A stretch of DNA of 6,720 bases from Gemmatimonadales bacterium (GCA_030608825.1 JAUWDL010000076.1:1-6720); one strand, 5' to 3'. Positions 1 to 5,977 are shown, counted from the stretch's first letter. Numbers and translations are program-made. The notes: generated by a model not told the origin, from the letters alone.

Positions 1-2
1 TC

Positions 3-698
3 GCCGAGGAAGTGGCGCGGAGCTCCGATGCGATGTCGCTCTTCGTGCCGAACGAAGGTTGCGGCTTCGTGTCGCCCGCCAGCGGCCGCCTGACGTTGGG
101 GCGAATACTGGTGCCGATCGCTCACACGCCGAGCCCTCAGCCCGCGATTCGGTTCGCGACCCGGTTCGCCCGTGTGGTCGGAGATGGGGTGCACGTCACG
201 CTTCTTCACGTGGGAGATCCGGAGAACGTGCCGGCCGTCACCCTTCCCGATGACCCCGGCATAGAGTGGACGACGGTCGTCCGAGGCGGTGATGCGTCGG
301 CCCAGATCGTGGCGGAAGCCGATCGCATCTCCGCCAACCTGATCGTGATGACTACCGACGGACGCGACGTGCTCATCGATGCTCTCCGCGGCAGCCATAC
401 CGAGCGGGTGATCCGTCGAGGGGTTTGCCCCGTCCTCGCACTCCCGGTCGCGTGGTCGGACGAGGTGCTCTCCGGCCGGCCGATCGAGGATGTGGTGTTC
501 GAGCAGGACCAGCGAGATGCCAATGCCCTGAAGAGCGCGTTCAGGGGTGCGGCGCGTGACCTTCATCCGGATCTCGCCGACGAGGAACAACGGGAGCACC
601 ATACCGACCTCATGTCCAAGGCGAACGAGGCCTACGAGAAGAAGGACATGGCGGGACTGGAGAAGCTTCGGAAGCAGTCCCGGAAGAAGACAGAGTAA
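3..698 (+). CDS. Universal stress protein with DnaJ-like C-terminal segment (5' partial)
   Basis: Cytoplasmic stress protein of the UspA superfamily, probably nucleotide-binding. Residue numbers count from a GTG at 12, but the frame stays open to the left edge, and residues 1-15 read like the last helix and strand of a preceding Usp domain, so the true start is probably upstream and the protein a tandem Usp. The visible Usp domain spans residues 30-146: first strand GRILVPIAH, then IVMTTDGRDV and LRGSHTERVIRRGVCPVLALPV. The ATP motif G-2x-G-9x-G(S/T) is nearly intact (G117, G127, S128), but its first Gly is T114. Residues 170-220 resemble helices II and III of a J domain, with ARDLHPDLAD (HPD at 185-187) and KANEAYEKKD, ending in a Lys/Arg-rich tail. 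A J-domain link implies contact with a DnaK-type Hsp70; that role is inferred. The stop lies 20 bases before the peptidase gene, suggesting co-transcription. Confidence 0.85.
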   Translation, partial: AEEVARSSDAMSLFVPNEGCGFVSPASGRLTLGRILVPIAHTPSPQPAIRFATRFARVVGDGVHVTLLHVGDPENVPAVTLPDDPGIEWTTVVRGGDASAQIVAEADRISANLIVMTTDGRDVLIDALRGSHTERVIRRGVCPVLALPVAWSDEVLSGRPIEDVVFEQDQRDANALKSAFRGAARDLHPDLADEEQREHHTDLMSKANEAYEKKDMAGLEKLRKQSRKKTE

Positions 699-718
699 TC
701 GGCGCCGGCAAGACGTGG

Positions 719-2530
719 ATGCGGTCCGCGATGCCGATCGCGTTGCTCGTCCCGGCGGTGTGGTCGGCCGGCCCTGCGCAGAGCGGCGACGGCGACTTCC
801 AGCAGGGCGTGAGCTATACGATCGAGGCGGCTCTGGACGAGGAGGTCGAGCTCTTGCGCGCGGCGGCGATCCTGACGTACACGAATCGCTCCGCGGACAC
901 CCTGGATCTCCTCTATCTGCACCTGCATCTGAACGCCTTCCGCCCCAACAGCCTGTGGGCACGAACCGAGCGACGTTCGGAGTATGACTTCCAGGCACTC
1001 GAAGAGCCCGACTACGCCTTCGAGCGCCTCCTGGGCGCCTCGATCGATGGGCGGCAGCTGGCCGCTCGGTACCCCGGTGCGCCGGACTCGACCGTCGTCG
1101 AGCTGACGCTCCCGTCGCCCCTCGTGCCGGGAGACGGGGTCAGAGTCGACCTCCGCTGGGAGGCGCGTCCATCGACTCTGTGCCGGCGCCAGTGCCGGGG
1201 CGGACGCCACTACGACTTCGCTCAGTGGTATCCGCGCATCGCCGTCTACGATGAGCAAGGCTGGCAGCCGCACGCGCTCTACCCCCAGGGCGAGTTCTTC
1301 GGCGAGTTCGCCACGTTCGACGTGGTCCTGGATCTGCCGGACGATCAGGTCATCGGAGCGACGGGAGTCCCCGTCGAGGGAGATCCTGGTTGGCGGTCCG
1401 CCATGCGGGGCGCCGGCGAACCTCGCCTTCAGGACACGTTCTACGGCACTCTCGAGGCGAGATCCTCGCCAGGATATCTCCCGCGCGAGGTCGCTGCCGG
1501 GCGGAAACGCGTCCGCTTCTACGCGGAGGACGTGCACCACTTCGCTTGGAGCGTCGATCCGGACTACCGGTACGAGGGCGCGGCCATTCGACGAAGCGGC
1601 TCGGACGCGCCAACCGAGCTGGCGATCCACGTGCTGTATCGGCCCGGAGATGAGGAATCGTGGGGCGGAGGCCTGGCCCTCGAGAGGACGGTCGGCGCGC
1701 TGCGATGGCTGGAGGAAATCTTCGGTCCCTATCCGTACCCTCAGCTGACCAACCTTCATCGGCTCGAGGGCGGAGGGACCGAGTTCCCGATGCTCGTCAT
1801 GAACGGATCCGCCGGCGAAGGCCTGATCCTTCATGAGGTCGCGCACCAGTACGTGCATGGAATACTGGCGAACAACGAGTGGCGGGAGGCCTGGCTGGAT
1901 GAGGGCTTCGCGAGCTTTCTGACCGCGTGGTTTCGGGAAGGGCAGGCGGGTCCCGGCGTGTGGCTGAGTACGATGGACGGCCTGGCGCGGCTGGAAAAGC
2001 TGGGTATCGCCGAGCCGGTGAGCACCCCTGCCAAGGACTTCTCGAGCTTCCAGATGTACGGCGCGATGTCCTACGCGAAGGCTTCCGCCATCTTCCGGAT
2101 GCTACGCGAGCTGTTGGGCGAGGATGACTTCCGACGTCTGCTGCGCGAGTACTACGCGCGCCACCGGTTCCGTCACGTGACCGAGTCCGATTTCCTCCAA
2201 ACCGCGGAGGCTGTCAGCGGAAGGCAGCTCAAGTGGTTCTTCGAAGCATGGCTGCACGGTAGCGACACGTTGGACTACGCCGTCCGAGACGTCGACCTGG
2301 AGCGTCTGGCGGACGGCCGCTGGCGCACGATCGTGGAGGTCGAGCGTCTGGGTGAGATCTGGATGCCCGTGAGCGTGCGGGTGGACCGGAAGGTGGTGGT
2401 GGCGGAGTCCCGTTCGCGATCTCAGCTGGTCGAGGTCATCACATCGGACCGTCCCGGTGAAGTGGAGATCGACCCGGACTTCGTGCTGCTGGACGCGGAC
2501 CGTTCGAACAACAGGCTCGAGCTGGACTGA
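719..2530 (+). CDS. Exported M1-family zinc metallopeptidase (aminopeptidase-like)
   Basis: 603-residue gluzincin, probably cleaving N-terminal residues from peptides outside the cytoplasm. The zinc site is clear: HEVAH at residues 372-376, then E395 after exactly 18 residues in WLDEGFASF, the M1 pattern HEXXH-x18-E. The exopeptidase (GAMEN-type) motif appears as GGGTEFP at 351-357. Y452 in MSYAKASAIFRMLR fits the catalytic Tyr. Residues 1-22 form a short signal-like sequence (hydrophobic core AMPIALLVPAVWSA, plausible cleavage near AQS). Residues about 30-240 are the beta-rich M1 N-terminal domain with an HYDFAQWYPRIAVYD segment; 270-510 is catalytic; 515-603 is a short beta domain. There is no large C-terminal helical domain, so it is shorter than PepN (about 870 residues). 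C155 and C159 could form a disulphide. No good Shine-Dalgarno precedes ATG 719 or the in-frame ATG at 731; translation may be coupled to the upstream Usp gene. Substrate unknown. Confidence 0.93.
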   Translation: MRSAMPIALLVPAVWSAGPAQSGDGDFQQGVSYTIEAALDEEVELLRAAAILTYTNRSADTLDLLYLHLHLNAFRPNSLWARTERRSEYDFQALEEPDYAFERLLGASIDGRQLAARYPGAPDSTVVELTLPSPLVPGDGVRVDLRWEARPSTLCRRQCRGGRHYDFAQWYPRIAVYDEQGWQPHALYPQGEFFGEFATFDVVLDLPDDQVIGATGVPVEGDPGWRSAMRGAGEPRLQDTFYGTLEARSSPGYLPREVAAGRKRVRFYAEDVHHFAWSVDPDYRYEGAAIRRSGSDAPTELAIHVLYRPGDEESWGGGLALERTVGALRWLEEIFGPYPYPQLTNLHRLEGGGTEFPMLVMNGSAGEGLILHEVAHQYVHGILANNEWREAWLDEGFASFLTAWFREGQAGPGVWLSTMDGLARLEKLGIAEPVSTPAKDFSSFQMYGAMSYAKASAIFRMLRELLGEDDFRRLLREYYARHRFRHVTESDFLQTAEAVSGRQLKWFFEAWLHGSDTLDYAVRDVDLERLADGRWRTIVEVERLGEIWMPVSVRVDRKVVVAESRSRSQLVEVITSDRPGEVEIDPDFVLLDADRSNNRLELD

Positions 2531-2540
2531 CCCTGTCCAG
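2522..2540. terminator. Hairpin at the end of the M1 peptidase gene, possible terminator
   Basis: CTGGAC (2522-2527) and GTCCAG (2535-2540) are perfect inverted repeats with a 7-base loop that contains the peptidase stop codon. It lies in the 63-base gap between two converging genes, where a terminator is expected. There is no T-run on either side, so an intrinsic Rho-independent terminator is not demonstrated. The rest of the gap (2541-2593) is GC-rich and shows nothing else I can name. Confidence 0.3.
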
Positions 2541-2593
2541 GCGGTCCTCTTCGCCGGGCGAGACGGCGGCGGCGTGGCCGAGAGGTGGCAGAG

Positions 2594-3019
2594 CTAGCCG
2601 CAGAGGAGCTTCCGGGTCGCCTCCTGAGCCTCGCTGGGGTCGGCCGGCACGGCGATCGGGACTCCCCGCTCGCCCTTGCCCTCGGGGAGGTGAAGGAGCA
2701 AAGGGCCGAGCGGTGGAGGGCCGTCGGGCTTTCGAGCCCGGCCCTGGGGATCGACCGCGACCAGCTGTCCGGGAGCGATCTGCCCGGCAAGCCACGCCCC
2801 GTATCGCACCCACCTGAGCAGCGGATCCGAGTCGACCTCCGCTCCGCCGATCACGTCCGCCTGGTACCGCTCGACGGCTTCCTCGTAGAGGCCGGCGTCA
2901 TTCGCCTTCAGACGCCGGAGAAACTGGCGATAGACCGGCTGGACATCGCAGATGCCGTGGTGAGAGAGCGCCGTCAGATACGCTTCCGACGTCGAGTCGG
3001 TCTCGTCGCTTCCCGTCAC
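2594..3019 (-). CDS. Conserved-looking hypothetical protein downstream of rho
   Basis: 141-residue soluble, acidic protein that I cannot assign to a named family. It has no signal peptide, membrane segment or catalytic motif that I can see. Residues 27-57 look helical (PVYRQFLRRLKAND, LYEEAVERYQADV). Residues 66-110 carry PLLRWVRYGAWLAGQIAPGQLVAVDPQGRA and a Pro-rich turn before LGPLLLHLPEG. The C-terminus (PIAVPADPSEAQEATRKLLC) looks like a beta strand then a helix. The start is a GTG at 3019; an in-frame TAG lies only 4-6 bases upstream (3025-3023), so no longer start exists. There is no clear Shine-Dalgarno. The gene begins 60 bases after the rho stop on the same strand, so it is probably read from the rho transcript and may depend on reinitiation or on the intercistronic stem. 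Position next to rho does not by itself imply a role in termination. Confidence 0.75.
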   Translation of the reverse strand: MTGSDETDSTSEAYLTALSHHGICDVQPVYRQFLRRLKANDAGLYEEAVERYQADVIGGAEVDSDPLLRWVRYGAWLAGQIAPGQLVAVDPQGRARKPDGPPPLGPLLLHLPEGKGERGVPIAVPADPSEAQEATRKLLCG

Positions 3020-3023
3020 GCTC

Positions 3024-3082
3024 TAGCAGGTCGCCCCAAGACCCCGGGCGGTCGCGTTACGGCGGCGCGGGGACACCTGCTA
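3024..3082 (-). promoter_or_regulatory. Intercistronic stem-loop between rho and the next gene
   Basis: TAGCAGGT at 3024-3031 and ACCTGCTA at 3075-3082 are perfect 8-base inverted repeats. After a 2x2 mismatch the stem continues as CCCC (3034-3037) with GGGG (3069-3072). An inner hairpin GACC/GGTC (3040-3043 with 3050-3053) sits in the loop. In the minus-strand RNA the outer stem begins exactly with the rho TAG stop codon and ends 4 bases before the downstream GTG start, covering the place where its ribosome binding site should be. It could modulate downstream translation, act as an RNA-processing site, or weaken read-through. The pairing is seen; function is inferred. Confidence 0.45.
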
Positions 3083-4333
3083 CTCGCCGGCCGTCATCGA
3101 GTCGAGGAACTCCTGGTTGTTGCTCGTCCGGCTCAGGCGCTCGATGAGGAACTGCACGGCCTCGGCCGGCGGCATGTCCGAGAGGAAATTGCGGAGCAGG
3201 TACATCCGGTTGAGCTCGGTGTCCGAGAGCAGCAACTCTTCCTTTCGGGTGCTCGAGCGGTTGAGGTCGAGGGCGGGATAGATACGCTTGTCGGCGATCT
3301 GTCGATCCAGAATCACCTCGCTGTTGCCCGTTCCCTTGAACTCTTCGAAAATCACCTCGTCCATGCGGCTTCCCGTGTCGACGAGCGCGGTCGCGCAGAT
3401 CGTGAGGCTTCCTCCCTCCTCGATGTTGCGAGCCGCACCGAAGAACCGCTTCGGCTTATGGAGGGCGTTGGCGTCCACGCCCCCGGAGAGGATCTTGCCC
3501 GAGTGGGGCACGGTCGTGTTGTACGCTCGGGCGAGTCGAGTGATCGAGTCCAGCAGGATGACCACGTCCTGCTGGTACTCCACCAATCGCTTCGCCTTCT
3601 CGAGCACCATCTCCGCCACCTGGGTGTGCCGGTCCGCTGGCTCGTCGAACGTGGAGGCGATGATCTCGGCCGCCACGTTCTCCTCCATGTCCGTGACCTC
3701 CTCCGGGCGCTCGTCGATGAGAAGGACGATCAGTTTGCACTCCGGATGATTGTGCAGGATGGAGTTGGCGATCTTCTGGAGGAGAATGGTCTTACCCGCC
3801 TTCGGAGGCGAGACGATGAGGCTCCGCTGTCCCTTTCCGATGGGCGCGATGAGATCGAGGATGCGCATCGAGATGTCGCCGTCGTCATGCTCCAGGTTCA
3901 GCTTCTCCTCGGGATATCGCGGGCGCAGGTTGTCGAAGCCGATCCGGTGCTTGGCCTTTTCCGGGTCCTCGCTGTTGACCGTCTCTACCTTCAACAGGGC
4001 CAGATACTTCTCGCCCTCCTTGGGAGGCCTGACCTGGCCGGCCACGGTGTCACCCGTTCGCATGTCGAAGCGCTTGATCTGCGACGGGGAGACGTATATG
4101 TCGTCTGGGCCGTAGAGGTAGTTCCAATCCTGACTGCGGAGGAAGCCGTAGCCTTCCGGCAGAATCTCGAGAACTCCCTCGCCGCGAAGGACGACATCCG
4201 AGTCGAGGAGGTTCTGCTCGATGCGAAAGATCAGGTCCTGCTTTCGAAGGCCCGAGTAGTTGTGGATGCTCAACTCCTCGGCCATCTCGTGAAGGCCGGC
4301 GATGGATTTGGACTTCAGTTCTGCAATGTCCAC
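3080..4333 (-). CDS. rho: Transcription termination factor Rho
   Basis: 417-residue hexameric RNA-dependent ATPase/translocase that ends transcription at Rho-dependent sites; length is as usual (E. coli 419). N-terminal helical domain: residues 1-45 ([29 protein letters not shown]). Primary RNA-binding OB fold: about 48-120, with [17 protein letters not shown] (51-67) and [20 protein letters not shown]. The ATPase core has Walker A PPKAGKT (176-182), catalytic-region [10 protein letters not shown] (204-213), Walker B DVVILLDS (256-263), Q-loop [12 protein letters not shown] (283-294) and R-loop FKGTGN (332-337). All key motifs look intact, with no N-terminal insertion of the kind seen in Actinobacteria. 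The start is a GTG; an in-frame TAG 33 bases upstream excludes a much longer protein, and GGAG (minus strand, 4345-4342) lies 8 bases before it. That Shine-Dalgarno sits in a small hairpin, which hints at translational control; E. coli rho is autoregulated, but by transcriptional attenuation. Confidence 0.98.
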   Translation of the reverse strand: MDIAELKSKSIAGLHEMAEELSIHNYSGLRKQDLIFRIEQNLLDSDVVLRGEGVLEILPEGYGFLRSQDWNYLYGPDDIYVSPSQIKRFDMRTGDTVAGQVRPPKEGEKYLALLKVETVNSEDPEKAKHRIGFDNLRPRYPEEKLNLEHDDGDISMRILDLIAPIGKGQRSLIVSPPKAGKTILLQKIANSILHNHPECKLIVLLIDERPEEVTDMEENVAAEIIASTFDEPADRHTQVAEMVLEKAKRLVEYQQDVVILLDSITRLARAYNTTVPHSGKILSGGVDANALHKPKRFFGAARNIEEGGSLTICATALVDTGSRMDEVIFEEFKGTGNSEVILDRQIADKRIYPALDLNRSSTRKEELLLSDTELNRMYLLRNFLSDMPPAEAVQFLIERLSRTSNNQEFLDSMTAGE

Positions 4334-4340
4334 GGAACGA

Positions 4341-4353
4341 ACTCCGTCGGAGT
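4341..4353 (-). promoter_or_regulatory. rho Shine-Dalgarno inside a small hairpin
   Basis: The 13-base palindrome ACTCCGTCGGAGT can fold in the minus-strand RNA as a 5-bp stem with a 3-base loop. Its 3' arm contains GGAG, the likely rho ribosome binding site 8 bases before the GTG start. Folding would partly hide the site. The repeat is seen directly; a regulatory effect is inference, and a 5-bp stem is only marginally stable. Confidence 0.4.
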
Positions 4354-4354
4354 G

Positions 4355-4374
4355 AAGGCCCCTCTAGGGGTTTT
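4355..4374 (+). terminator. Small hairpin with T-run facing away from rho
   Basis: AAGG-CCCC-TCTA-GGGG-TTTT forms a 4-bp GC stem with a TCTA loop, extended by two G-U and two A-U pairs when read as plus-strand RNA, and it ends in TTTT. It resembles a weak intrinsic terminator for transcription running antisense to rho. In the minus-strand rho leader only the GC part pairs cleanly, giving a second small hairpin just upstream of the Shine-Dalgarno hairpin. Confidence 0.3.
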
Positions 4375-4376
4375 CG

Positions 4377-4407
4377 GTTAGCGTCAGGATTTCCAGGATA
4401 GTGTCAA
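4377..4407 (-). promoter_or_regulatory. Candidate proximal rho promoter
   Basis: The minus strand has a perfect TTGACA -35 hexamer (4407-4402). The best -10 nearby is poor: GCTAAC at a 19-base spacing (4382-4377). If used, transcription would begin near 4370 and give a leader of roughly 37 bases holding the two small hairpins before the rho start. Support is essentially the -35 alone. Confidence 0.25.
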
Positions 4408-4439
4408 GAAGTCGCAGAAGCGGAGTGGATTCGAGAGTA

Positions 4440-4468
4440 TGAATAACCACGGTCGAGAAACGGGTCAA
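4440..4468 (-). promoter_or_regulatory. Candidate distal rho promoter
   Basis: Minus strand: TTGACC (4468-4463), 17 bases, then TATTCA (4445-4440). The -35 is a 5/6 match and the -10 a 3/6 match to sigma-70-type consensus, with ideal spacing. It would give a leader of about 100 bases. The site lies just upstream of the divergent gene at 4483, so divergent regulation is possible. On the plus strand, TATGAAT at 4438 resembles a -10 for that gene but lacks a recognisable -35. Confidence 0.25.
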
Positions 4469-4471
4469 GCC

Positions 4472-4479
4472 GGGAGGAG
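4472..4479 (+). promoter_or_regulatory. Ribosome binding site for the basic protein gene
   Basis: GGGAGGAG ends 3 bases before ATG 4483; the inner GGAGG sits 5 bases away. This is a strong purine-rich Shine-Dalgarno and fixes the start. Confidence 0.7.
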
Positions 4480-4482
4480 CTG

Positions 4483-4839
4483 ATGGCGCGCCATAATCGT
4501 GAAGCTCGCGGGGTCGACCAGCGCGGCGAGCAGTGGATCAGAGTGTACCAGCCCGAATGGTTGAGCAGGGTCAAGATCTCACGAAAGCTAGCGCGGGGCC
4601 GCAGGCGCTCCCGGCTGACCATCTTCCGAAACCCGGCGCGACAGGCTGAGGCCAAGCCCGGCAAGGTCGTTCGGACCCGGGTGGCCGCGGCCGATGGCTC
4701 CGCCGAGTTCACCGTCGCGCTCGAGGACCGGATGGACGTGGTCGAATCGATCATCGTCGTGATTCGTCGCGGGAAGCGGAAGAAGGAGAAGGTGGAGTTC
4801 GTTCTCCAGGGCCGCCTGCCTCCCTCAGGCAAGCGGTAG
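4483..4839 (+). CDS. Small, highly basic protein of unknown function, divergent from rho
   Basis: 118 residues, rich in Arg and Lys (RKLARGRRRSR at 34-44, RRGKRKKEK at 95-103), with no signal peptide or membrane segment. I do not recognise a named domain. The middle reads RVYQPEWLSRVKISRKL, then LTIFRNPARQAEAKPGKVVRTRV, then alternating hydrophobic residues in AEFTVALEDRMDVVESIIVVIRR, suggesting a compact beta-rich fold with positively charged surfaces. Nucleic-acid or ribosome binding is possible from charge alone, but that is a guess. The start is well supported by a strong ribosome binding site. It points away from rho across a shared 149-base control region and converges on the MCE gene 38 bases after its stop. 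No terminator with a T-run lies in that short gap. Confidence 0.75.
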   Translation: MARHNREARGVDQRGEQWIRVYQPEWLSRVKISRKLARGRRRSRLTIFRNPARQAEAKPGKVVRTRVAAADGSAEFTVALEDRMDVVESIIVVIRRGKRKKEKVEFVLQGRLPPSGKR

Positions 4840-4877
4840 CGGGCTCGCGGGCTCCTGGGCGGACCGGGGGCGATCCC

Positions 4878-5819
4878 CTAGAAGAGCTGCACGCGCAGCC
4901 ACCTGAACGGTCTGCGGGCGAGTTCCGCCCTCGCCGAGTCTGCGCGCGCCCGAAAGAGCCGGATCTGGTTCTGGATCTCCCGGTCATGGATCGCTCGACC
5001 CGCCGTTCCGCGAGCCGAGCTCAGGTGTCGGTCGAGGGAAGCCAGGTTCCCGGCGAGCGCCCGGACCGCGTCACCGAAGCGCTTGGGAGCCTCTCTGCCG
5101 GACGCCTCGAGCGCCACAGCCTGAAGCCGTTCGATCGACCGGCGGAGCCCGGTTGCCAGCGACGTGTCGGCCAGGAGCAGTCCGAGGGACCCGGGTTCGG
5201 CCGCCAGCTCGTCGAGCGCAGACAGATTTGCCCGCAATTCGGCGAACGTACCCTTCGATCGCGACAGAGCGGCAAGGGTTCCGCCGCCGACCGCAGCGTC
5301 TTTCTTGAGGCGGGTGGCCAGGGGTTTCAGCTCGGCCACGACACGTCGTAGGCTGTCCCCGAAGGCCGCGACATCCGTCATCGTGAGCGAGAGATTCGCC
5401 TGCAACGTGTCATCGTAGCTGTACGCCGGCTGGCCCGCACTGCCGGGCTCGAGGCTTACGACGAAGGGTGCCAGGAGGCCGGAAGGCTCTATCGTCGCGC
5501 GAGCGTCTCGCCGCAACACGCGCGCCGCCTCACGGGTCAGGACCGTCCGGACGAGGAGGTTGGGAGACCCCGGGCCGCCTCCCTCGAGGAAGCGAATCTC
5601 GACCACCTTGCCCGCGTGCTTCCCGGCGACCCAGACTGCCGCTCCCGGCCGGAGCTCGCCCGCTTCCTGCGCGATCAGCACGAGTGTGGCGCCGCTTTCG
5701 ACGGCGCGCCGCACCTCATCCACGAAGAAGATGGCCGTGCCGATGGTGACGAGGACGAAGATCAACCAGGCTCCTCTCCGCACGTCCGACCACTCACGCC
5801 GCTTTCTGTCCACACGCAT
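4878..5819 (-). CDS. MCE/MlaD-family membrane-anchored lipid-transport protein
   Basis: 313 residues from the ATG at 5819. MCE proteins form hexameric rings in the periplasm that work with an ABC permease (MlaE type) and ATPase (MlaF type) to move lipids between membranes. Residues 16-33 form a single N-terminal transmembrane anchor (GAWLIFVLVTIGTAIFF) after a basic stretch. Residues 40-125 fit an MCE beta-barrel: SGATLVLIAQEAGELRPGAA, VWVAGKHAGKVVEIRFL, LLVRTVLTREAARVL, ATIEPSGLLAPFVVSLEPG. Residues 143-305 are largely helical and resemble the long C-terminal helices of MCE proteins. Alternative starts are ATG 5837 (six residues longer) and GTG 5813, which has GAGG at an ideal 7-base spacing. 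The frame is open to 6200, but that part is a shadow of ssb. No MlaE, MlaF or other transport gene lies in the window, so its partners must be elsewhere. Substrate unknown. Confidence 0.85.
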   Translation of the reverse strand: MRVDRKRREWSDVRRGAWLIFVLVTIGTAIFFVDEVRRAVESGATLVLIAQEAGELRPGAAVWVAGKHAGKVVEIRFLEGGGPGSPNLLVRTVLTREAARVLRRDARATIEPSGLLAPFVVSLEPGSAGQPAYSYDDTLQANLSLTMTDVAAFGDSLRRVVAELKPLATRLKKDAAVGGGTLAALSRSKGTFAELRANLSALDELAAEPGSLGLLLADTSLATGLRRSIERLQAVALEASGREAPKRFGDAVRALAGNLASLDRHLSSARGTAGRAIHDREIQNQIRLFRARADSARAELARRPFRWLRVQLF

Positions 5820-5837
5820 GCCTCGATCTTGAGGCAT
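5818..5837 (-). promoter_or_regulatory. Hairpin enclosing the alternative MCE start codons
   Basis: ATGCCTC (5818-5824) and GAGGCAT (5831-5837) are a perfect 7-base inverted repeat with a 6-base loop. In the minus-strand RNA one arm starts with the upstream ATG candidate and the other holds GAGG next to the downstream ATG and 7 bases before GTG 5813. If it folds it would hide both initiation signals. Confidence 0.35.
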
Positions 5838-5873
5838 AGCATCGGCTCTGGCAAACCCTCCGTGCAGCGGCCG

Positions 5874-5897
5874 TGTGCCAGATCCCGATCTGGCACA
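5874..5897. promoter_or_regulatory. Perfect 11-bp inverted repeat, candidate operator between mce and ssb
   Basis: TGTGCCAGATC, two spacer bases (CC), then GATCTGGCACA: every position of the 11-base arms pairs. It lies 36 bases upstream of the longer MCE start and 93 bases upstream of ssb. A symmetric 24-bp site in a divergent intergenic region fits a dimeric transcription factor; as RNA the 2-base spacer would force the inner pairs open, and no T-run follows. The protein that would bind it cannot be named from the sequence. Of the rest of 5838-5990, 5838-5873 shows nothing clear, and 5927-5932 (CATACT) is a weak -10 candidate for ssb without a matching -35. Confidence 0.55.
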
Positions 5898-5944
5898 TGA
5901 AGGGTAGGCGAGATCGACGAGGCCGTCATACTGAACGCAGAAGA

Positions 5945-5967
5945 GAGGCCTGTTCGGGCCTCCGAAC
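5945..5967 (+). promoter_or_regulatory. Two mutually exclusive hairpins in the ssb leader
   Basis: GAGGCC (5945-5950) pairs with GGCCTC (5957-5962) across a 6-base loop. GTTCGG (5952-5957) pairs with CCGAAC (5962-5967) across the 4-base loop GCCT. The two stems share bases, so only one can form. They end 11 bases before the ssb Shine-Dalgarno, and GTTC could also pair with GAAC at 5974-5977 next to it. A switch affecting ssb translation is possible but unproven. Confidence 0.3.
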
Positions 5968-5977
5968 GCCGTTGAAC

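Noticed and set aside
632..1858. A 408-codon open frame on the minus strand opposite the M1 peptidase
   Set aside because: The plus strand carries intact peptidase motifs throughout. The minus-strand product has no recognisable domain and reads as a GC-driven shadow.
2571..2600. tRNA-Ser/Leu-like 5' end (GCGTGGCCGAGAGGTGGCAG), with a T-loop-like TTCGAGCCC near 2731
   Set aside because: The two pieces are about 150 bases apart, no acceptor stem pairs, no anticodon arm is present, and most of the interval is coding. Chance resemblance.
2585..4381. A 598-codon open frame on the plus strand across rho and its downstream gene
   Set aside because: It lies antisense to the unmistakable rho gene and crosses into the next one. 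Its translation is low-complexity Arg/Leu/Val-rich and matches nothing. It is typical of a shadow frame in high-GC DNA.
4865..4878. GGGG-CGAT-CCCC hairpin at the end of the MCE gene as a terminator
   Set aside because: Only 4 bp, overlaps the stop codon and has no T-run on either strand.
5890..5910. TGGCAC at 5891 as a sigma-54 -24 element
   Set aside because: No GC/TTGC -12 element at the required spacing; the hexamer is simply part of the palindrome arm.
5945..5977. LexA box upstream of ssb
   Set aside because: GTTC and GAAC copies occur, but not at the spacing or orientation of the known CGAACN4GTTCG, CTGTN8ACAG or GTTCN7GTTC boxes. The repeats fit hairpin arms better.
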